Assembly: GCA_019925105.1 (NCBI GenBank)
Contig: JAHGAU010000013.1
Span: 62,001 to 126,000 of the forward strand
DNA from: Niebla homalea
Lineage: Eukaryota; Ascomycota; Lecanoromycetes; Lecanorales; Ramalinaceae
Direction of reading: 5' to 3'
DNA: 64,000 nucleotides
The notes under the pieces were generated by a model. It ran no database searches and was not told the origin of the DNA. It worked only from the letters and a program-made list of their open reading frames with translations. The position numbers and the translations under genes are program-made. Positions 62,412 through 64,000 of the stretch are shown in pieces (within the stretch, counting starts at the first letter, position 1; each line of letters opens with the position of its first letter).

Positions 62412-64000
62412 AATTATAAGCCCGGCCTTACGATAGCGATACCCTATAAGGATACTTTTTCCTTATTTAATTTTATAACTATAATATAAAGATTTTACCG
62501 TATAAAATATACTTAAAAAATAAAAGTATTCTATTTAAGAATATTATTAAATTATGATTTTTAAGCTATAAAGTTAATTAATAACTTAATAATCTAAAAT
62601 TCTATAAGGATAAAATACTTTAACCTTATTATTACCGGGGTATACGTATTTATTAATTAAAAAGTATAAATACTTATTTCTTAACCTTATAAGTTAATTA
62701 TACGCCGGTATTTATACGCCGGAAACCGGCTATATATAAAAGTTTTAACTCTATAATATAAAACGTTAAACGGAGTTTTAATAAAGGTTTTAATTAAGAA
62801 ATTTCGACCTTAATTAAACTTTTTAAAGTTTAAATCCTTAAATTTTATAATTATAACGAGAAATCTTTATTTAATTTAAACTTTCTTTATAATTTAAAGG
62901 ATTTTTAACTTTATTCTGCCGTTAAGATTATTTAATTAAAACCTTTTATAAGGATTACGGAACGTTATAAAGTTAGAAAACTTTAAACTTTTACTTTTTA
63001 TAATAAAAAATCTTATTTTTAAGATAATAACTTTAATTATATAATAAAAATATAACTCGGTTCTACCCTTAGAATTATTTAATTAAGATTATTTTTAAAA
63101 ATTAAATCCAAAGAAAAGGAAGTTTATTTACTTAAATTAAGATTTTACGTTTTAAAAGGGGAAGTTAAGAATTAATTATTAAATCCTTTATATTTTAATT
63201 AACCCGGAAGGTTACTTAATTTAATTAATGCCCGGAAGATTAAGGGTAAAATAATTATAAATAAAGATTATAGCCTTTAAAGTAAGAAGCGGTAATTAAT
63301 TATAAAAATTAATTCTCCGTATTATATTAAACGTAAAAAAAATAAGTAATTTTAAAAGGGTATAAAGATAATTTAAATATCCATAAAGTTTTAATTTATT
63401 ATTAATTAAAATAAATTAAACTTTATTTAAAATTTAAGCTTTATTATTAAAACCCTTAAATATATTATTATTCCGCTTTATTAATATGGAAATCCTTTTA
63501 TTGTTTTTTACTATTAAATTAAAAGTAAATTCTTCCGCTTTTACTTAAGAGACCTTTAGGAAAAAAACCGAAAAATTATTTAGAAAATAGTTAAAAACGT
63601 AAATAGGAAATATTTACCCTTATTAACACCGAAGTCTTACGATAGCTTTAACTTAAAGGTATTTAAAGAGTCTTTAATATTATTACTTAATAAGTTAATT
63701 TTTAAGCTTTATTTAAAGGTAAAAGGTTAAATCCTATTATTTAATACGGAATATCTTTTGCCCTTAAGTAACTTATTAATTAAGTATTAATTAGAATTAA
63801 AATTATTAAAGTTAAAAAACCTATTAAACTTCTTATTTAATCTTAACTTTAAGTTTAAATTTAATTAAATAATTAATATTTCTTTACGCGTAAGTATTAA
63901 TTTAAAAACCTCGAGTTCCTATTTTTTCACTAAAAATAACCTTTAAAATTAAAAACTTAACCTTTAAAAGTTTCTCCCTTAATATGATTCCGTTATTAAT
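62260..64000 (+). mobile_element. Copia-4, 5' LTR and start of body, cut by the window end
   Basis: The LTR begins TGTTGAAAGTACTCAC at 62260 and ends at about 62411 (roughly 152 bp), just before TTATAAGCCCGG (62414-62425), which matches the Copia-1 primer binding site minus its first two bases. The LTR shares the TGGGATAGC and ATATAG words with Copia-1, so the two are related subfamilies. The outer 85 bases are unmutated and the rest is TA-converted. The following 1.6 kb should be gag; degraded plus-strand frames are present but no domain is identifiable. Confidence 0.78.

Noticed and set aside
1..64000. Mitochondrial genome or organellar DNA because of the extreme AT content
   Set aside because: No tRNA, rRNA or respiratory genes are visible. 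Complete LTR retrotransposons with target duplications and a Tc1/mariner element are nuclear features, and the CpA/TpG loss is RIP-specific.
1..64000. CRISPR array or bacterial operon structure
   Set aside because: The tandem repeats present are direct minisatellites without unique spacers, and nothing else in the window is prokaryotic.

Overview
The window is an AT-rich graveyard of transposable elements from a filamentous ascomycete (Pezizomycotina). The sequence has the signature of repeat-induced point mutation (RIP): CpA and TpG have almost vanished (the first 60 bases contain neither), TpA is in great excess, CpG survives, and nearly every recognisable coding frame is cut by TAA/TAG stops where CAA, CAG or TGG codons would be expected. 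I see no intact gene. Species cannot be named from this sequence alone.

Layout. 1-5275 is degenerate sequence interrupted by a complete Ty1/Copia element (Copia-1, 5276-11353, TSD AATAA). The host sequence resumes at 11354 and runs to about 14690. At 14690-15345 lies a less mutated stretch with a CT-rich tract and a G-rich block. 15480-23640 holds several degraded reading frames, among them a clearly recognisable casein kinase 1-like pseudogene (20381-21345). 23830-27351 is a Tc1/mariner-type DNA transposon with 55-bp inverted repeats and TA target duplication; besides its transposase it carries a second, convergent frame. 28030-33000 has long unrecognised plus-strand frames, including a 36-bp and a 57-bp coding minisatellite.

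34403-62259 is a nested stack. A Copia-3 integrase fragment (53586 onward) was hit by a Copia-2 copy (53285-53585 survives). That copy was hit by a minus-strand Gypsy-1. The minus Gypsy-1 was then split twice: by a complete minus-strand Copia-2 (37509-43720, TSD AGTTT) and by a complete plus-strand copy of Gypsy-1 (44219-51655, TSD TTTAC). A complete chromodomain Gypsy-2 (54366-62017, TSD GAAGG) sits in the Copia-3 flank. The last 1.7 kb begins another Copia (62260 to the window end).

The retroelements are self-contained units (LTR, gag-pol, LTR). None looks functional. The outer ends of each element are much less mutated than the inside, so opposite halves of the two LTRs preserve complementary parts of the original sequence. 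Coordinates of degraded frames without recognised families are approximate, because in RIP-altered DNA any frame that tolerates stops can look protein-like.
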